Shown one piece after another: positions 11,365-23,311 of a stretch of 64,000 nt of DNA. The stretch is from NCBI GenBank assembly GCA_035135055.1, contig JAVFHQ010000015.1, positions 62,001 through 126,000 of the forward strand, written 5' to 3'. The notes under the pieces were generated by a model. The model worked only from the letters and a program-made list of their open reading frames with translations. It did no database searches and was not told the DNA's origin. Both the position numbers and the translations under genes were made by a program. The DNA is from Oleoguttula mirabilis (Eukaryota > Ascomycota > Dothideomycetes > Mycosphaerellales > Teratosphaeriaceae). Position 1 is the first letter of the stretch. Each line of letters starts with the position of its first letter.

Positions 11365-13061
11365 TCAGTCCTCTTCCGAGCTAGTATTCCTCCGCACCCG
11401 CGCCCTCGCCGCCGGCTTGGCCTGCCCGCTCCTCCGCTCCACCACCTCAGCAGCAGCAGCAGTATCCTCCGCCCCACCATCCTCCGCCAGCGCCCTCGCA
11501 CTCCCCACCCCAGCAACACCCCCGTCCTCCTCCTCCTCCCTCCTCCCCTCCTCCTCCGCTCCCCCCTCCCTCCCCTTCGCCGCCATCCTTTTCTCCCCCG
11601 CATTCCACCTCTCCAGCATCCCCTCCACCTTGGGCGCCCACACGCCCTCCCCCAGCGCCAGATCCTCATACCACAGCGTGTTCACGCCCAGCTCGAAGTC
11701 GCCCTGGCGCGTGCGCACGAGCGCGGCCATGATGCCCAGCGAGCCGACGGCGGCGCCGAGGTCGTGGCACAGGCTGCGGACGTAGAAGCCCGAGGTGACG
11801 GTCATGCGGAGGCGGACGGCTGGGGCGGGGCAAGGGCTCTTGGCCGCAGCGGCTGGTTGCGGTTGTTCGGTCGTCGTTGGCATGTGTTGCTGCTCGGGGG
11901 GTACTTCTTCGACTCCGCTTGTGGAGGCGAACGTAGTGTCGGTGGATGTCGTGGCGGTTGCGACTGGTATAGCACCGGAAGCGACGGGCTCTGGATTCGG
12001 CGGCGGCGGCGGCGACTTGGTGCGCTTGGGCGACGGCGCGCCAGTGGGTTCAGTAGCGACACCGTTGACCGTTTCCGCTTCCTCTGCACGCTTCCGCTTC
12101 GCACCGGACGTCGTATCCACGGCGACCTTATCTCGCTCGGCGTCGTCGACGCTTGCCTCGCGCTCCAGATGCAGCACCTTGGCCGCAACATCCTTCTCCG
12201 CCTTCGCGGCTTCCGCCTCGGGCCACTGATAAGCATGGCTCCCGCCCTCCATCCACTCCGTCATCTCCAGCTCCTGCACCTCCAACGCACACTCCTCAAT
12301 CTTATACCCCTCCGGCAACGGCAAACCCTCCCGCGCATACTCATACAGTCTCTTCCCTTGGATGCGCTTCGCACTGAAGATCGGCGGCCGCTGCATGATT
12401 TTCCCGCGGAACTGCGCCAGCTTCTCCTCCACCATCTCGCGCGTCACATGCGCGTAGGGCTTGCGCGCCACGATCTTGCCCTCGGTGTCATAGCTATCCG
12501 TCGCCGCGCCGAACAGCAACACCGTCTCGTAGCTCTTCGTGCATGCGAGGAACTGGTTCAGGCTCTTCGTGCCGTTGCCCACACCCAATATCAGCACGCC
12601 CGTCGCCAAGGGGTCGAGGGTGCCGCCATGCCCGATCTTGACCTGCAGCTGCTGGCGCGCTTTCCAGTTGTTGCGCTTCTTGCGCTGGTTGTGGGTCTCG
12701 GCGTCCTTTTTCGCTTGCTCCTGCGCGAACCACGGCTTGAAGAGGTGCGAGGGGTTGAAGTGGGTTTGCACGTCGCGGATCACTTGGGCGGAGGTGATGC
12801 CGGTGGGCTTGTTGATGGCTGGGACAATGATCGTGTTAGTAGGTCATGGGTATAGTATTGTAGGGATTGGAACCCTACTGTACCGAAGACGCCTTCGTGG
12901 ACGGTGCCATTGGAAGTGGATGAGGTCATTGTCGCGGGTGTGAGGGTGTTGCCGATGGATTTGAGGCTGCGCCAGAGGAGTTCGCGGCCGCCCATTAATG
13001 TGATTAATGACTTGGAGAGGATGCACAGTGGTACTGAAGCACGTGAGGACGCGAAGGTCAT
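11365..13061 (-). CDS. PUS4: tRNA pseudouridine(55) synthase, TruB/Pus4 family
   Basis: Isomerises U55 to pseudouridine in the T-loop of nuclear-encoded and mitochondrial tRNAs. Exon 1 is 13061-12884 and exon 2 is 12818-11365, with a 65-base intron that has a perfect CTACTAAC branch site. The product is 543 residues. The catalytic motif GHGGTLDPLATGVL carries the nucleophile Asp at about residue 128, after AINKPTGITSAQVIRD. The later TruB motifs KSYETVLLFGAATDSYDTEG, RPPIFSAKRIQGKRLYEYAR and TSGFYVRSLCHDLG are intact. A low-complexity insert of more than 100 residues (Ala/Glu, KRKR, SPPPPPNPEP) separates the last two. The tail is also Ala/Glu-rich. The N-terminus is basic and Ser-rich with no acidic residue in the first 25, like a mitochondrial presequence; a later in-frame ATG (MTSSTSNG) could give a nuclear form. 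The start choice is inference. Confidence 0.93.
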
Positions 13062-13356
13062 GATATTAATATGAATATGTGCCTTTCCACTCAGAAGCCT
13101 GCCAGATCGCTGATTGGCTCGGCCGGCTGTTGCTGCGCTGAACCAAACTACTGGGCGCTGCGAGCACTCTTCGCGATGGATGCGCGCGCCGAAGCCTGCC
13201 ACCTGCCCACCTGCCCACCTTCACATTCACACATTCACACATTCACACCCACGACATCCCGGCAGTACCTTAAGGTATGCTCGCACACATCAGCACAACA
13301 TCCTGAGCCAGGCGACAACTAAGGTACATACCTTATATATATATGCTGCAACGACC
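13062..13356. promoter_or_regulatory. Divergent promoter region with CACATTCA microsatellite
   Basis: Bidirectional promoter between PUS4 (minus) and the RFTS-like gene (plus). It holds a short CACATT-type repeat at 13223-13247 and a TATA-like ttatatatatatg at about 13332-13344. The latter lies only about 13 bases before the assigned ATG, so it is unlikely to be that gene's functional TATA box unless translation starts further in. Confidence 0.5.
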
Positions 13357-15114
13357 ATGTCCCCCGAACCCAGCCCCGAGACGGACGTCCTCGCGCCTCT
13401 AGACCCCTCCGTCGACACCAACCCCGACGACTGGCCCGAGTACGAGCTCCACAACGCGCGCGTGCTCCTCCCCGATGTCACCGACACCACGACGAACGTC
13501 AGCCTCCTGCTAGCGACTGAGTACTACCCGCTCACCGTCGTCGGCCAGCTGAGATCCGTGCCGCAAGGCCTCGCGCATCGCTACCTCGGCAGTAGCACGA
13601 AACGGAGCGACACCATCGAGTTCAGGAGTGTGAGATCCTTCGCGTATGGACAGTACTCGGACGGCAGTGTTGCGCTGTGGGCCGCGGGGCAGGCGGGCTG
13701 GTTCGCGCTCAAACCGTGCAGATGGTATCGGGACACGTACAATGGCATGGTGGAGGCGGTCAAGCTGCTGTACTTCGTCGCGGACGCCTATCGAGAGCCG
13801 CGGAAGACGGGCAAAGGCAAACACGCGACGATACTGCCCGCGTATACCGCAGACGAGCTGTTTGCCAAGTACGCTGCGGATGTGCTGGGCGACCCGGACG
13901 CGCTGGATGATGCGCAGCAGAGGATCTACGGACACCGGGACTTCATGTTCGTGAGTATGCTGGCGGGGAAGGAGGGGGTGGCTTGGGAGGACGGGAATCC
14001 GCTGTACGAGCACCTGCGGATGGAGTTCCCACACGATCACGAAGCTGCGCTGCGGAGATTGAGGGGTCCAGCGCAGAGGCAGAAGCCAGCACGGCGACGG
14101 CAGTCGGCCGATACCAGCTCGACCACCAGCAGTCCCAAGCGCAAGCGCGGCCGGCCGCCAGTCGTAGCCAAGAGGGCCGCGGACGTCATCTCGCTCGACT
14201 CGAGCTCCGCCGCTAGTTCCGTGGCCAAGCAGGCGTCGCAGCCCAAATCAGCAACCTCGTCGTCCAAGTCTTCGCGTAGTGCACCACAGGCGACATCGTT
14301 GGCTGTGCGCCGGACGAGACATACTCCAGCGGGGCTGACGACAGAGACCGGCACCGAGACACCGACCACAGTACTTGAACCCACAGCAACGCCCGCCATA
14401 CCGGAGATCAGCGATAGCGAGGACGAGTTGGCAGCAGGGCGGCAAGCCCACAAGGGCAAGTCGGCGCTCCGACCGCGGCCGAGCAAGGGCGCGGCGGCGG
14501 CATCAAACGGCGGTCAAGGCCGAGCCGAGATTGACGAAGACGATGATGACGAAGGCGAGGGAGAAGCGCAACAGCCTCACTCCAGCCCGATAGGGACGAA
14601 ACGCAGAGCCGACGAGCCATCCACCCACCACCCACGGCAACACCGACAGCGGAAACGACGGAATAGCACGCAAGACGTCGACGATGAAGGCATCGACATG
14701 CCCGACTCCCCCTCGGCCAGCGAACCCCTCACCCCCATCAACGCCGACGCCGACGCCGACGAGGCAACCTCCGCCGGCGCCCCCCACGAGTCGGCCGCCG
14801 ACCTCGCCGTCCGCCTCCGACACGTCCCGGACCCCGTGCAAGAGGACACCTACCGCTGCGCCCTGGCCGCCTGCACGCACAAAGTCTACCTCGCCTCCCG
14901 GCCCGACTCCCAACGGCTGATCCGCGAACACTACGCTTTGCATGCCTACGATGACGACCGGCGCGTGCAGCTGGTGAAAACCCTGCAGGCGCCGCGTCTG
15001 CCGACGGAGCGGTTGATGGAGGCGGTGCGGGCGCGGGCGCGGATCGAGGGCTTTCCGGGGAGTCGGGTGGCGGGGACGAGGTTCCCGGTGGGGCCGATTG
15101 TGCAGCGGTATTGA
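13357..15114 (+). CDS. Protein with RFTS (DNMT1-RFD)-like domain and C-terminal zinc-finger-like motif
   Basis: Uncharacterised, probably nuclear; 585 residues, no intron. The N-terminal third (about 25-230) reads like the replication-foci-targeting fold of DNMT1-type proteins: WPEYELHNARVLLPD, SFAYGQYSDGSVALWAAGQA, then GWFALKPCRWYRDTYNGMVE and AVKLLYFVADAYRE. The middle is disordered, with Ser/Thr-rich and acidic stretches and several basic clusters (SPKRKRGRPP is an AT-hook-like and NLS-like motif; a second is RQHRQRKRR). Near the C-terminus YRCALAACTHKVYL ... REHYALHAYDDD has Cys-x4-Cys and His spacing compatible with a C2H2-type finger. No methyltransferase motif is present. The RFTS call is by eye from family memory and needs a profile search. 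The role might be chromatin targeting. Confidence 0.6.
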   Translation: MSPEPSPETDVLAPLDPSVDTNPDDWPEYELHNARVLLPDVTDTTTNVSLLLATEYYPLTVVGQLRSVPQGLAHRYLGSSTKRSDTIEFRSVRSFAYGQYSDGSVALWAAGQAGWFALKPCRWYRDTYNGMVEAVKLLYFVADAYREPRKTGKGKHATILPAYTADELFAKYAADVLGDPDALDDAQQRIYGHRDFMFVSMLAGKEGVAWEDGNPLYEHLRMEFPHDHEAALRRLRGPAQRQKPARRRQSADTSSTTSSPKRKRGRPPVVAKRAADVISLDSSSAASSVAKQASQPKSATSSSKSSRSAPQATSLAVRRTRHTPAGLTTETGTETPTTVLEPTATPAIPEISDSEDELAAGRQAHKGKSALRPRPSKGAAAASNGGQGRAEIDEDDDDEGEGEAQQPHSSPIGTKRRADEPSTHHPRQHRQRKRRNSTQDVDDEGIDMPDSPSASEPLTPINADADADEATSAGAPHESAADLAVRLRHVPDPVQEDTYRCALAACTHKVYLASRPDSQRLIREHYALHAYDDDRRVQLVKTLQAPRLPTERLMEAVRARARIEGFPGSRVAGTRFPVGPIVQRY

Positions 15115-17327
15115 GCGGTGTGGGGTTTGAGGATGTTCCGGTCCGAAGCCCGGGGCCTTTCGCTTGGGAAGGAGAGGGGCGTTGTGTTTGGTGTGTGAAA
15201 CCCAGGAGTTAGTGTTGGGGCTTCGGTTATGGAAATGGCGCTTCAAGTGAGGGGGGTGCCCTTTGCGGTGCCTGACGCGCCATTTTGTTCATGGGGGAAG
15301 GATGGATGTGGATGAGGAGTTGGTGATACCCATGCTAGTTTTTGACCGCAGACTGTGAGGAGGGGACGTGGGAAGTTGCGTGCGCAAGCTGACTGATTGA
15401 GGGTGGGAGCAACCTGGCCCATGGCTTGAAGCTCGGAGGTTGTCACGGCTTTCTTTGAACGTTTCCATACGATATAAGCCCTGGATGACAAGAAGAAAAC
15501 ACCAGATCCTTGTTTCTACATCTCGTGCTTGCATCCCATCACCTGCTCGGAGGGAACGGGCGTTTCTTTTTGAAGAAGTCGGAGGACGTTGTTCGGCAAA
15601 CTCGTGTAGTTTTGCATGAGCTGGGCCAGCAATGCAATGCTGCGGGTGGACGACAGTGAGGGAGCATGATCCTGTCTAGATTGTCCCTGGGAGAGGACAT
15701 GACCCTCGCATATTACACAGCCAAGGCGAGAGAGCGTTTCTGCGTATTGGGCAATCGAAATGCAGAACAGCTTGCAGATGATTTCTACGGTTTAACTCAG
15801 TCAGGTCAGATCACCAAATCCCAGAACCGGCCACACGACGGCGTTGTACAAAAGAGTGAAATGCCCGTGAAAATCCAGCCAGATCTTAAGGGCTTCCGAA
15901 GCCATGGAGTCCAAAGCCATGGCGGAGGGATGTGCCCCCCGTCCTGAATGCCCCCAGGCTCTTGACGTTCCTGGTCCATGTTAGTACAAGCCCGGTCCGA
16001 CGCCCGGTCTGTGGTTATTAGTCCCTGGGCAAAACGATGCCAGAGCGGGGCTGGCTCGACGTGTGCATCTCATTCGAGCAAGGGTATAGCGAGATGCCCA
16101 TGCAGCATGCAGCTAGCAAGATACGTCTGAGGATCTATGAACACATGGTGGCAACTCATCCTGGGGGAAAATCGGCAAGACCCACCACCACATCTAGGTG
16201 TAGTAGCCAGGCAAACGTGGCTCGTGGTGGCAGGGGAACCCACGGTTGCCCCCCCCCCTCCTTCCTGTTGCGACAAACAGGTTCGCGGGAGCACCAAGCT
16301 CAATGGCCTGTCCAGTTGTTGAACCGTCGGCATCCAGGTGCGGCGGTGACTTTTCCTCGAGACGAGGTGAATCAATGCGAAGTTTGCAGCCTCGCTAGCC
16401 CAAAGAGCGCGCGCGGCTGTCATAGTCTCGTGTCGAAAAACGTCGCGAGCGAATACCTTGCCGGGTGTGGCCAAAGCTAGAAAACTCGATGCAAGCTGGC
16501 TGCTGCACACACGAATTCCTCCGATGCCTACCTAGCGAAGACCCTTCGTCGGGTCTGGCAGTGTGCTTGGATTAGGATGACCCGGCTTATCGCCAGGCAA
16601 ACTTTGCCAGCACGGCCTCGTGCGGTGGCAGGTGGAATTGCACGGGATCTACTTTGGCAGCACTTCAAGCTGCCGGCGGCTGCACTGTTCGCCGTGTAAT
16701 AAGGAAGGGGTCCTATCGCTGACCATCAACCGGCCCGCCACGCTCGGTCGGCCCCGGCGGACTCACTTACCATGCCCGAGGGAGCGTTTGGGCGGTGACA
16801 AAGGCGCGTTGGGTCCAGAGAGATGACGGGGCAGAAGAAGCGTATTGGGGCTGAGCCACTGTGTTTGCCGGCTAGGTATCCCATATCTTTGCTTTCTAGT
16901 CACCACGAATGCTGTGAAGAGGAAGTCCGTCACCCGATCATCGTCACGTCTACCTCCCAGGGTCCGCAGAGAAGACTCTGACAGGCATGAGCCATACCTC
17001 AATAGCGCCGCTGTGGTCACGAGTGCTTTAATGGGTATCTGAAGGCGGTAAAGTCGGGGTTCTAGGAAGTCCTCTCAACCAGGAACAGGTGCAGAGGCAA
17101 GAGCCAGCCGGGTATCTTTCAGGGAGGACACCGTTGCTCACACCATCCCTGGCCTCAGATATCTCGTCATTGAGGCCCCCCGAGCCTTCCATGCTCAATA
17201 GGATTGCGCAGGAGAAGGCTATCCTCTTCTCGCATTCGCCTGATCTGCTGGTTGTACACAGCCACTCATTCAGAGCTAAGCCAGGATGAAATAGCTGCCC
17301 GTCGTCCGGAGGAACGACGGTAGTGTC
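15115..17327. other. 2.2-kb region without a recognisable gene
   Basis: Between the RFTS-like gene and the histidine kinase, both transcribed toward it. Both strands carry only short open frames, the longest under 150 codons, with no domain, tRNA or transposon motif recognised. A short C8 tract lies near 16251. It may be unique spacer or very old relic DNA. Confidence 0.5.
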
Positions 17328-20300
17328 TCAGCGCCTCATCTCCGCGACCAGAGTTGAGATGTCCTTCATGCGAATGGGCTTCGTGAAATACTTGTCCACG
17401 CCCACGTCTAGTGCGCTTTCGCGGCTCTCAGAGCTGGTGACGCCAGTCAAGGCGACGATCATACACCTTGGCAGCCTCCTCTTCCTTTCTAGTTCGCGGA
17501 TCTTTGCGGTGCACGTGAAGCCGTCCATGACCGGCATAGTAAGGTCCATCAAAATTAGTAGGAACTTTGCCGGCGTTGCGGTGTATGCGTTCAGCGCTTG
17601 CAAACCGTCGCCGGCGCATTCGTATTGAAGGTCAGTATATTTCGAGATGGCGGCGACAAGAAGCTAGTGGAATCAGTCATTGGCAAAGAGTGATTAGTCG
17701 GCCAATGGCAGCGTACCTTCATGTTGATCTCGTTGTCCTCGACGAGCAACACCGTGGTGCGCTCTATAGGAGGTACGCGTTCGTTGAGCAACGGGATGCC
17801 AGCCGCGGGAGATGGTAGCGGGTCGATGGCGGTAGGCGACAACGATGGTCCGGGGTGAGCGGCCGCGGTGGTCCTGCGCGAGATACGAGGCCGCAGCTGA
17901 GGTCGGATGGCCTCGTCGCCATCCTGATGGGCTGCCACGTTACCTTGGGTGGCGGTCGAAGTGCTGCTGTGCCAAGGGAAGTGATGGTCCGCACCTTGCA
18001 TGCGCTTGCCACCAGAGTTGTAGTCTTTGAAAACGCGCGGCGTGAGTTGGCCAGCGCTAGCAAGGGGAGTCACACCGCTCGCATTGACGGCCTGGGCGGT
18101 AACGATCGAACGCATCAATTTGCGAGGGCCAATCCTGCAAAGAAGGTCAACACTGCCCAGCGAAGGTCGAAGCGTCTCGAGTGAGCGGAGAGGTTGTATT
18201 CCACATTGCCGATGTTGAGGTTGAGAGAGAGGTGTCCACTTACGCTTGGTGGAGGAATATGGGCTCCACCGGGAAGTCATCAAACGACAGATCTGTAGAG
18301 ATCGAGCCGACAGAACTCGCGAGGATTAGTGGTAACGCGCGCCGGGTGGCTAGGTCCTCGAGCATCGACGACAGCTGCTGTGGCCGCTCGTCCGCTAACC
18401 ACAACAGGTCACTCTCGGCCATCGCGCACACGACGGCCCCCGAGGTCGCAGGAATGCGCGGACCAGTGGACGTCTCACACTGCACCCACTGTGCGGCCAT
18501 GTTGCGCACACTGGCAGCAACTACTCTTGCGTTGTCGGATCCATCATGTTGTGCATCGTCGTCATTCTCGTCATCCTCCAGTGTGAGTAGATGGAAATGA
18601 TGCACGCCCAGCTTTCGCACAGCCCGCAGGAGTTTCGCATCCGGCGACCTTACGTCGTCCGAGTGAGCCCCAGGTACAAACTTGGCTTTGAAGCTGAGTG
18701 CAACCCTTGTGCCTTTGCCGAGTTCGCTCACCACATCTAGGTCCGCACCTGAGAGGGAAGGGTAGAAAGTTAGCATATGTTCACCAAGGCGTCGAGACTG
18801 CTTCTTGCCATCAACATAACTTACGGATGTCCTTTGCAATCTGCTTGACGATGCTGAGCCCTAGGCCCGTTCCAATTGAGTGGGAATCTGCTTGCTTGAA
18901 AGGCGTGTACAGGCCGTTAGCGAGGAAGTGTGTTGACATGCCGATTCCCGAGTCTCTTATTGTTAGCGTGACAGTACCTCGCTGTGCTCCACGGTCAAAC
19001 GAGATCTCTCCGGCAGTGAGCTTCACTGCCACGGTGCCGGCTTGTGTGTATTTCAGCGCGTTTCCGACAAGATTCGTAAGGATCCTGGTCCAAGATCCAG
19101 GCTGCAGTCGTTAGCACTATCGCACGTGATCTTCCCATGCGTATGCGATGACACAAGGCGAAACTGTGGACCTACCGAGATGTCTATCATCCAATCGTCC
19201 CGCCGATCTATCTCGACGGAGACGCTCACGTCGTGCAATTTCTTCGAATCAGCAGTCTCGGGATCGGTCCCGGATCCATCTACGACACCCTCGTCCGCAG
19301 ACATGCGCCTGGTATGGTTACGCCTGTCAAATCTGCGCGCAGACACCACGGTCTCCACAACCCTGAATGAACCATTAGCGACGGCCATTCGGGTGTCGAG
19401 AGTCGGATACAAACGACATACTCCTCAGTCAATCGTGCAAGATCCACGCTGGACATGACACCCATTTCATTGGGATCCCCTACACTACCGGCTTGATGGC
19501 GCGTGGCGTCAGCGGCAGCACGATCTTTGCGTTGTTGTCCGCTGAAGTTGCTGAGCTTTCCATAGTCCAATATGTGGTTGACAGTATCGAGGAGAGTCCT
19601 GCCCGCCATGGAGATCGTCGAGACCATCTGGCTTTGGAAGGGTGAGAGGCCCTCACTTTCCATTAGGAACTCGGCTCCCGCCAAAACGCCATGGAGTGGG
19701 GAGCGCAACTCATGACTGATAGATGAAATGAATGTCCCCTTCGCCATATCAGAAGCTTGGGTCTCGAGTCTTGCAAGCTCGGCAACGAGAGAGTGACTAA
19801 ACGCGCTCATATACGTGATGTCTTCGACCTGCACATCGACGGGTCAGCACATGTCTTGGTCCCTTACTACTACGATTGGCTTGCTTACTGGGTCGAAGAA
19901 ACGTAAAGGTGTATTACTCCAGACAAAGAGACATGTACGCCAACGCTCGAGCGCATCATCCCAGATGGGAAAGAACGCAATCGTGCGCGCGCCTATCATG
20001 ACTTTGCCAAGTTGTTTGGCGTCCTGGCTTTGGCGCCTATGAGGCCTCCGGGTTTGTCCACCTTCAGTCGAAGTGGCAGAGCCAGCGGACTTCGTGTCTT
20101 CGCCAGAACTGGAATACAGATCACCACTCTCCTCAAAGTTGAAGATCTACAGGTAGCGAGTCAGTATAAATTAATGGACGGAGCTTGCGGAGTGCATACC
20201 TTTCCGCGAGGGTAGCGCCGTATCAGAGCCGCCAGGTCTGCGTCAGATAGGTTGAAGTGATGCGCCGACGTTTGAGACCCATTCAAGGTTGACCTATTCC

Positions 20301-21849
20301 GCGTGGAGAAGCCGTTGAGTTTGCAGGGCCTCTGTCCTCGTCCCGCCGTATCAGATACGTCGCCTTCACTGGTCGAGTTGTGCGACAGCTCGCTCTGGCC
20401 GGTGGATGCCGAGTTAGTAGTTTCGGAGACTTCGGAGGTATCATTGCGTGCTCGCCGACGGGATTGTTTGGCGTTGGTAGAGGCTGCGTTTGCGTCCACG
20501 AAAACCACCCCTTCGGCGCCGACAGCTTCGCGAATAAGGTTGCTCGCACGAGCGTAGGCATAGTCGGATGCACGAGCAAGGTCGAAAGGCCCTTCTAGCG
20601 ACTTCGTTCCTTTCGACAGGGAAATCGGCGTGCTTCCCAAGGTACCATCCGTTGGTTTTGGCGATAATGGATCTTCATCGCGCTCATCTGGGGTAGAAGC
20701 CTGGCCCACAAAGTCTGGCTGGCTTCGACTGCCCGCAGGCCGGGCCGCAAAATCGCGTATCGCCACTTGGGCAGCTCGGCGGTCGCCGGCGGCGACTGAA
20801 TTGCTTCTAGTGGCTGCTGCCGCTGGCCAAAGGTCATTGCCATGAGAATGCACGCCAGCCTCAATAACTTTAGATTCGGCATTGGCTCGCCTTGCAGCGC
20901 GCCTGGAAGCAGGGAAGCCATCCGGCAGCTCCTGCGTACCAAATTCCTTGTCCACTCGTGCATTCTGCAACCCGGAATCGACGTCTTGCACTTGGTAGCG
21001 CCCGGCTCTGTGCCGCCTTGCATCATCTTGCGCGAGCCACCACTGGCGCAGGCTGCCCTTGCCGTTGACGAACAATGACAGACCTTGGATCAAGCGTTCA
21101 CTGCGCTGCCGTTGCGAGCGTACAATGGTGGCCTCGAGGTGTTCTGTGATCGTGTCCGCCATGTCCTCCATAAAAGCCATCTCATTCATGCTGATGCCGT
21201 ATCTTGGCTTGTCGTCCAGCACAGTCAAGCTTCCGATCACGCTCCCGTGCAGGTCCCTGAGAGGCACCGAGCAGAAGAAGCGTAACCACGAAGCGCGGCG
21301 AACAAACGGCCGCTCTCTGCACCTCGAGTGACCGCGCACATCGCTGATGATCAGGGCGTGCGGCGACAGAGCGTCCGTGTACCAGTAGCCCTTATCCGCG
21401 GGCACCTCGCGAAGCCGCCGTGCCTTCCGCCAGCTGTAGATAGCGAGGTCGTTCACGCCTTCGGCGCGCAGGAAGCTGGACGTGCCTAGCCAATTGTAGT
21501 CTTTCGGATCATCGAAAACGTCATACTGCAGCGACATGGACTTGGTGGCCTCGGCGAGCACGTACTCGACGTCGGTCGCGACAAGCGTGACCAGCGTGCG
21601 CCGTGCGCCAATCCGCAACGCCGCCAGCTGCGTGAGTGCCGCCAACGCTGTGTCCGGGCAGCCCTCTGGCTCGGGCATGGGGTCGTCATTGTGCGGGAAG
21701 GCGGCGCGGTTGATATGGGCAGGCTGGTTGGCTTCGATCCAAGGATGGAGGAATCGAAAGGCATCGCGTTCTCGAGCAGCTTCTGTCCTCGGTCGCATGA
21801 AGTTGAGACCGTCGTCCGAAGGCGCCCCGCGGCGTACTCGGTTTGGCAT
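17328..21849 (-). CDS. Hybrid sensor histidine kinase (GAF - HisKA - HATPase_c - receiver)
   Basis: Two-component sensor that would autophosphorylate on His and pass phosphate to its own receiver and a phosphotransfer protein. Eight exons: 21849-20200, 20146-19889, 19828-19422, 19362-19176, 19101-18825, 18748-18244, 18134-17717, 17663-17328; introns of 53-109 bases all keep frame, giving 1345 residues. The N-terminal GAF region (LVTLVATDVEYVLAEATKSM, then FFCSVPLRDLHGSVIGSL) precedes a long disordered segment. The H-box SISHELRSPLHG has His at about 675. The N-box is LTNLVGNALKYT, the G1 box IRDSGIGMS, and the G2 box GTGLGLSIVKQI. A segment around residues 950-1100 looks like a degenerate receiver. 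The C-terminal receiver has LLVEDNEINMK, phospho-acceptor Asp at about 1274 in LILMDLTMPVMDG, and Lys in DKYFTKPI. All catalytic motifs are present. It is predicted cytosolic, with no membrane span. The stimulus is unknown. Confidence 0.92.
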
Positions 21850-23311
21850 GGTCTTGCACGTGCAACGCAGCACGTCAGGTCCTCGGCACCCGCATCAGGC
21901 CTCAGGCGCATTAAGAAACAGTACTGCAGTAGCCGTCTCACGGTGTCCAGACGAACGTGTTAATGCGACTGCAGCGAGGTGCTCGTCTAAAACGATCTCA
22001 AGACTCAGACTGACCCACGCTATGGTGTCCGGCAATCTTGAAAGGGTGCCGTCGGTGGAGCGCTGCACGCGTTCGAGATCGAAGCACTGACTCCCGCGCC
22101 TTCATTGGTCAGGACGGCACATGGAATCTTGGTTGGAAAGTCATTCCAACTTCTACAGGAGTCCCTGCCCGTGTCCCCGGTGAATTAATAATTGACAAGC
22201 ATTCACCCCTAGATCTTATATGCCTCACTTGATGCGCTGCCCAAACGTTTATGAATCAATAGACAGACGGGAACGATCAGAGCTGCGGATGCTGCACGTG
22301 TGTGACATTGTGTGTAAACCGCGGAGATGTTGGCGAATACAATTGCATCATCGTGCATCCGGGACCGTCCACTCAAAGTCCAGTCCATCGGTTGCGGGGC
22401 TGACTAATCTAGTCATCCGCACACGCCTCTTCAAATTCTCGGCCATTTGATGGGTAAGCTCAATAGCTTCTCGAAGCAACGACCTGTTCTGATGTTTTTG
22501 ACCGAGACTAATCGTAGAGCTTGGTTAGGCTCCAGGTGGCAATGGAGTACTACTGCCAGGGACAGGTGGGATGGTCAACACATGTCTCTCTCTCTCTCTC
22601 TCCGCGTGCGCTTCAGCGACAGTATCCGCATCCTGCTGCACCAGCGCCCCAGCTGAAGCCTTTGCACTCCCTGGCGGCATCACCTTCCTCATCCAGTGAA
22701 TCTCATTGGGCACCGGAAGCAATTAGTAACACCGTTGGAGCTCTTGGTCCCGTCTGTAGAGGCACTGGCTGATGTTTGTCCGCTAGCCCGGAGCGACGAA
22801 CAAGGTAATGCATCATGGGCTGAGGATGCTCCTAGCTGAACAGCAGAAAGCGGGTGGGCGTTCTGGAAACGGTGGGTATTGCGGAAAGGTTCGGGGTTCA
22901 CAGTGTGCGGGGACTCGCATTCCTAACTCCTCAGGTACGCAACGGCATACCGATGCGCATATGGCCGACATTCCAGCAGGAAAGCTTGTTCAAAGCCAAT
23001 ATTAACGTCCTTGATGCGCTAGCAGAGGAACGTGAGGTTGCGTGTTATAGCCGTTTGAAGCCATCCGGGCCGGAAACGACATGCGCCTTCCCGAGCTGGC
23101 GATTACGCCATATGCGCACAGCTGTAGGCGAAGGAGGGGCACATGGCCGTATGCAAACCACATGCAGCCCGACCTTCCAAACACAAAGCAGCAGGGCGGC
23201 AAAGTCAACGCTGCAGTCTAATCAGGATGACAGTAGGTAGGCAGGGTCAGATCCTGTGCCGGTGGCATCCTTCTTTCAGTTCGTCTCCGGTTGCTACGGG
23301 TCACCAGTATC
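21850..23311. other. 1.46-kb region without a recognisable gene
   Basis: Upstream of the histidine kinase start and of the methyltransferase relic, so it should contain the kinase promoter. It includes a CT microsatellite at 22585-22602. No intact or relic coding segment was recognised. Confidence 0.5.
22585..22602. repeat. (TC)n microsatellite
   Basis: Nine TC units in a row following acatg, a simple repeat in the intergenic region. Confidence 0.9.

Noticed and set aside
11107..12855. 582-codon open frame on the plus strand
   Set aside because: It is antisense to PUS4, whose conserved motifs lie on the minus strand; the plus frame is Arg/Leu/Pro-rich shadow sequence.
13332..13344. TATA box for the RFTS-like gene
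   Set aside because: It lies only about 13 bases upstream of the assigned ATG, too close for a functional TATA with that start.
14503..15246. 247-codon open frame on the minus strand
   Set aside because: Antisense to the RFTS-like gene; no conserved motif.
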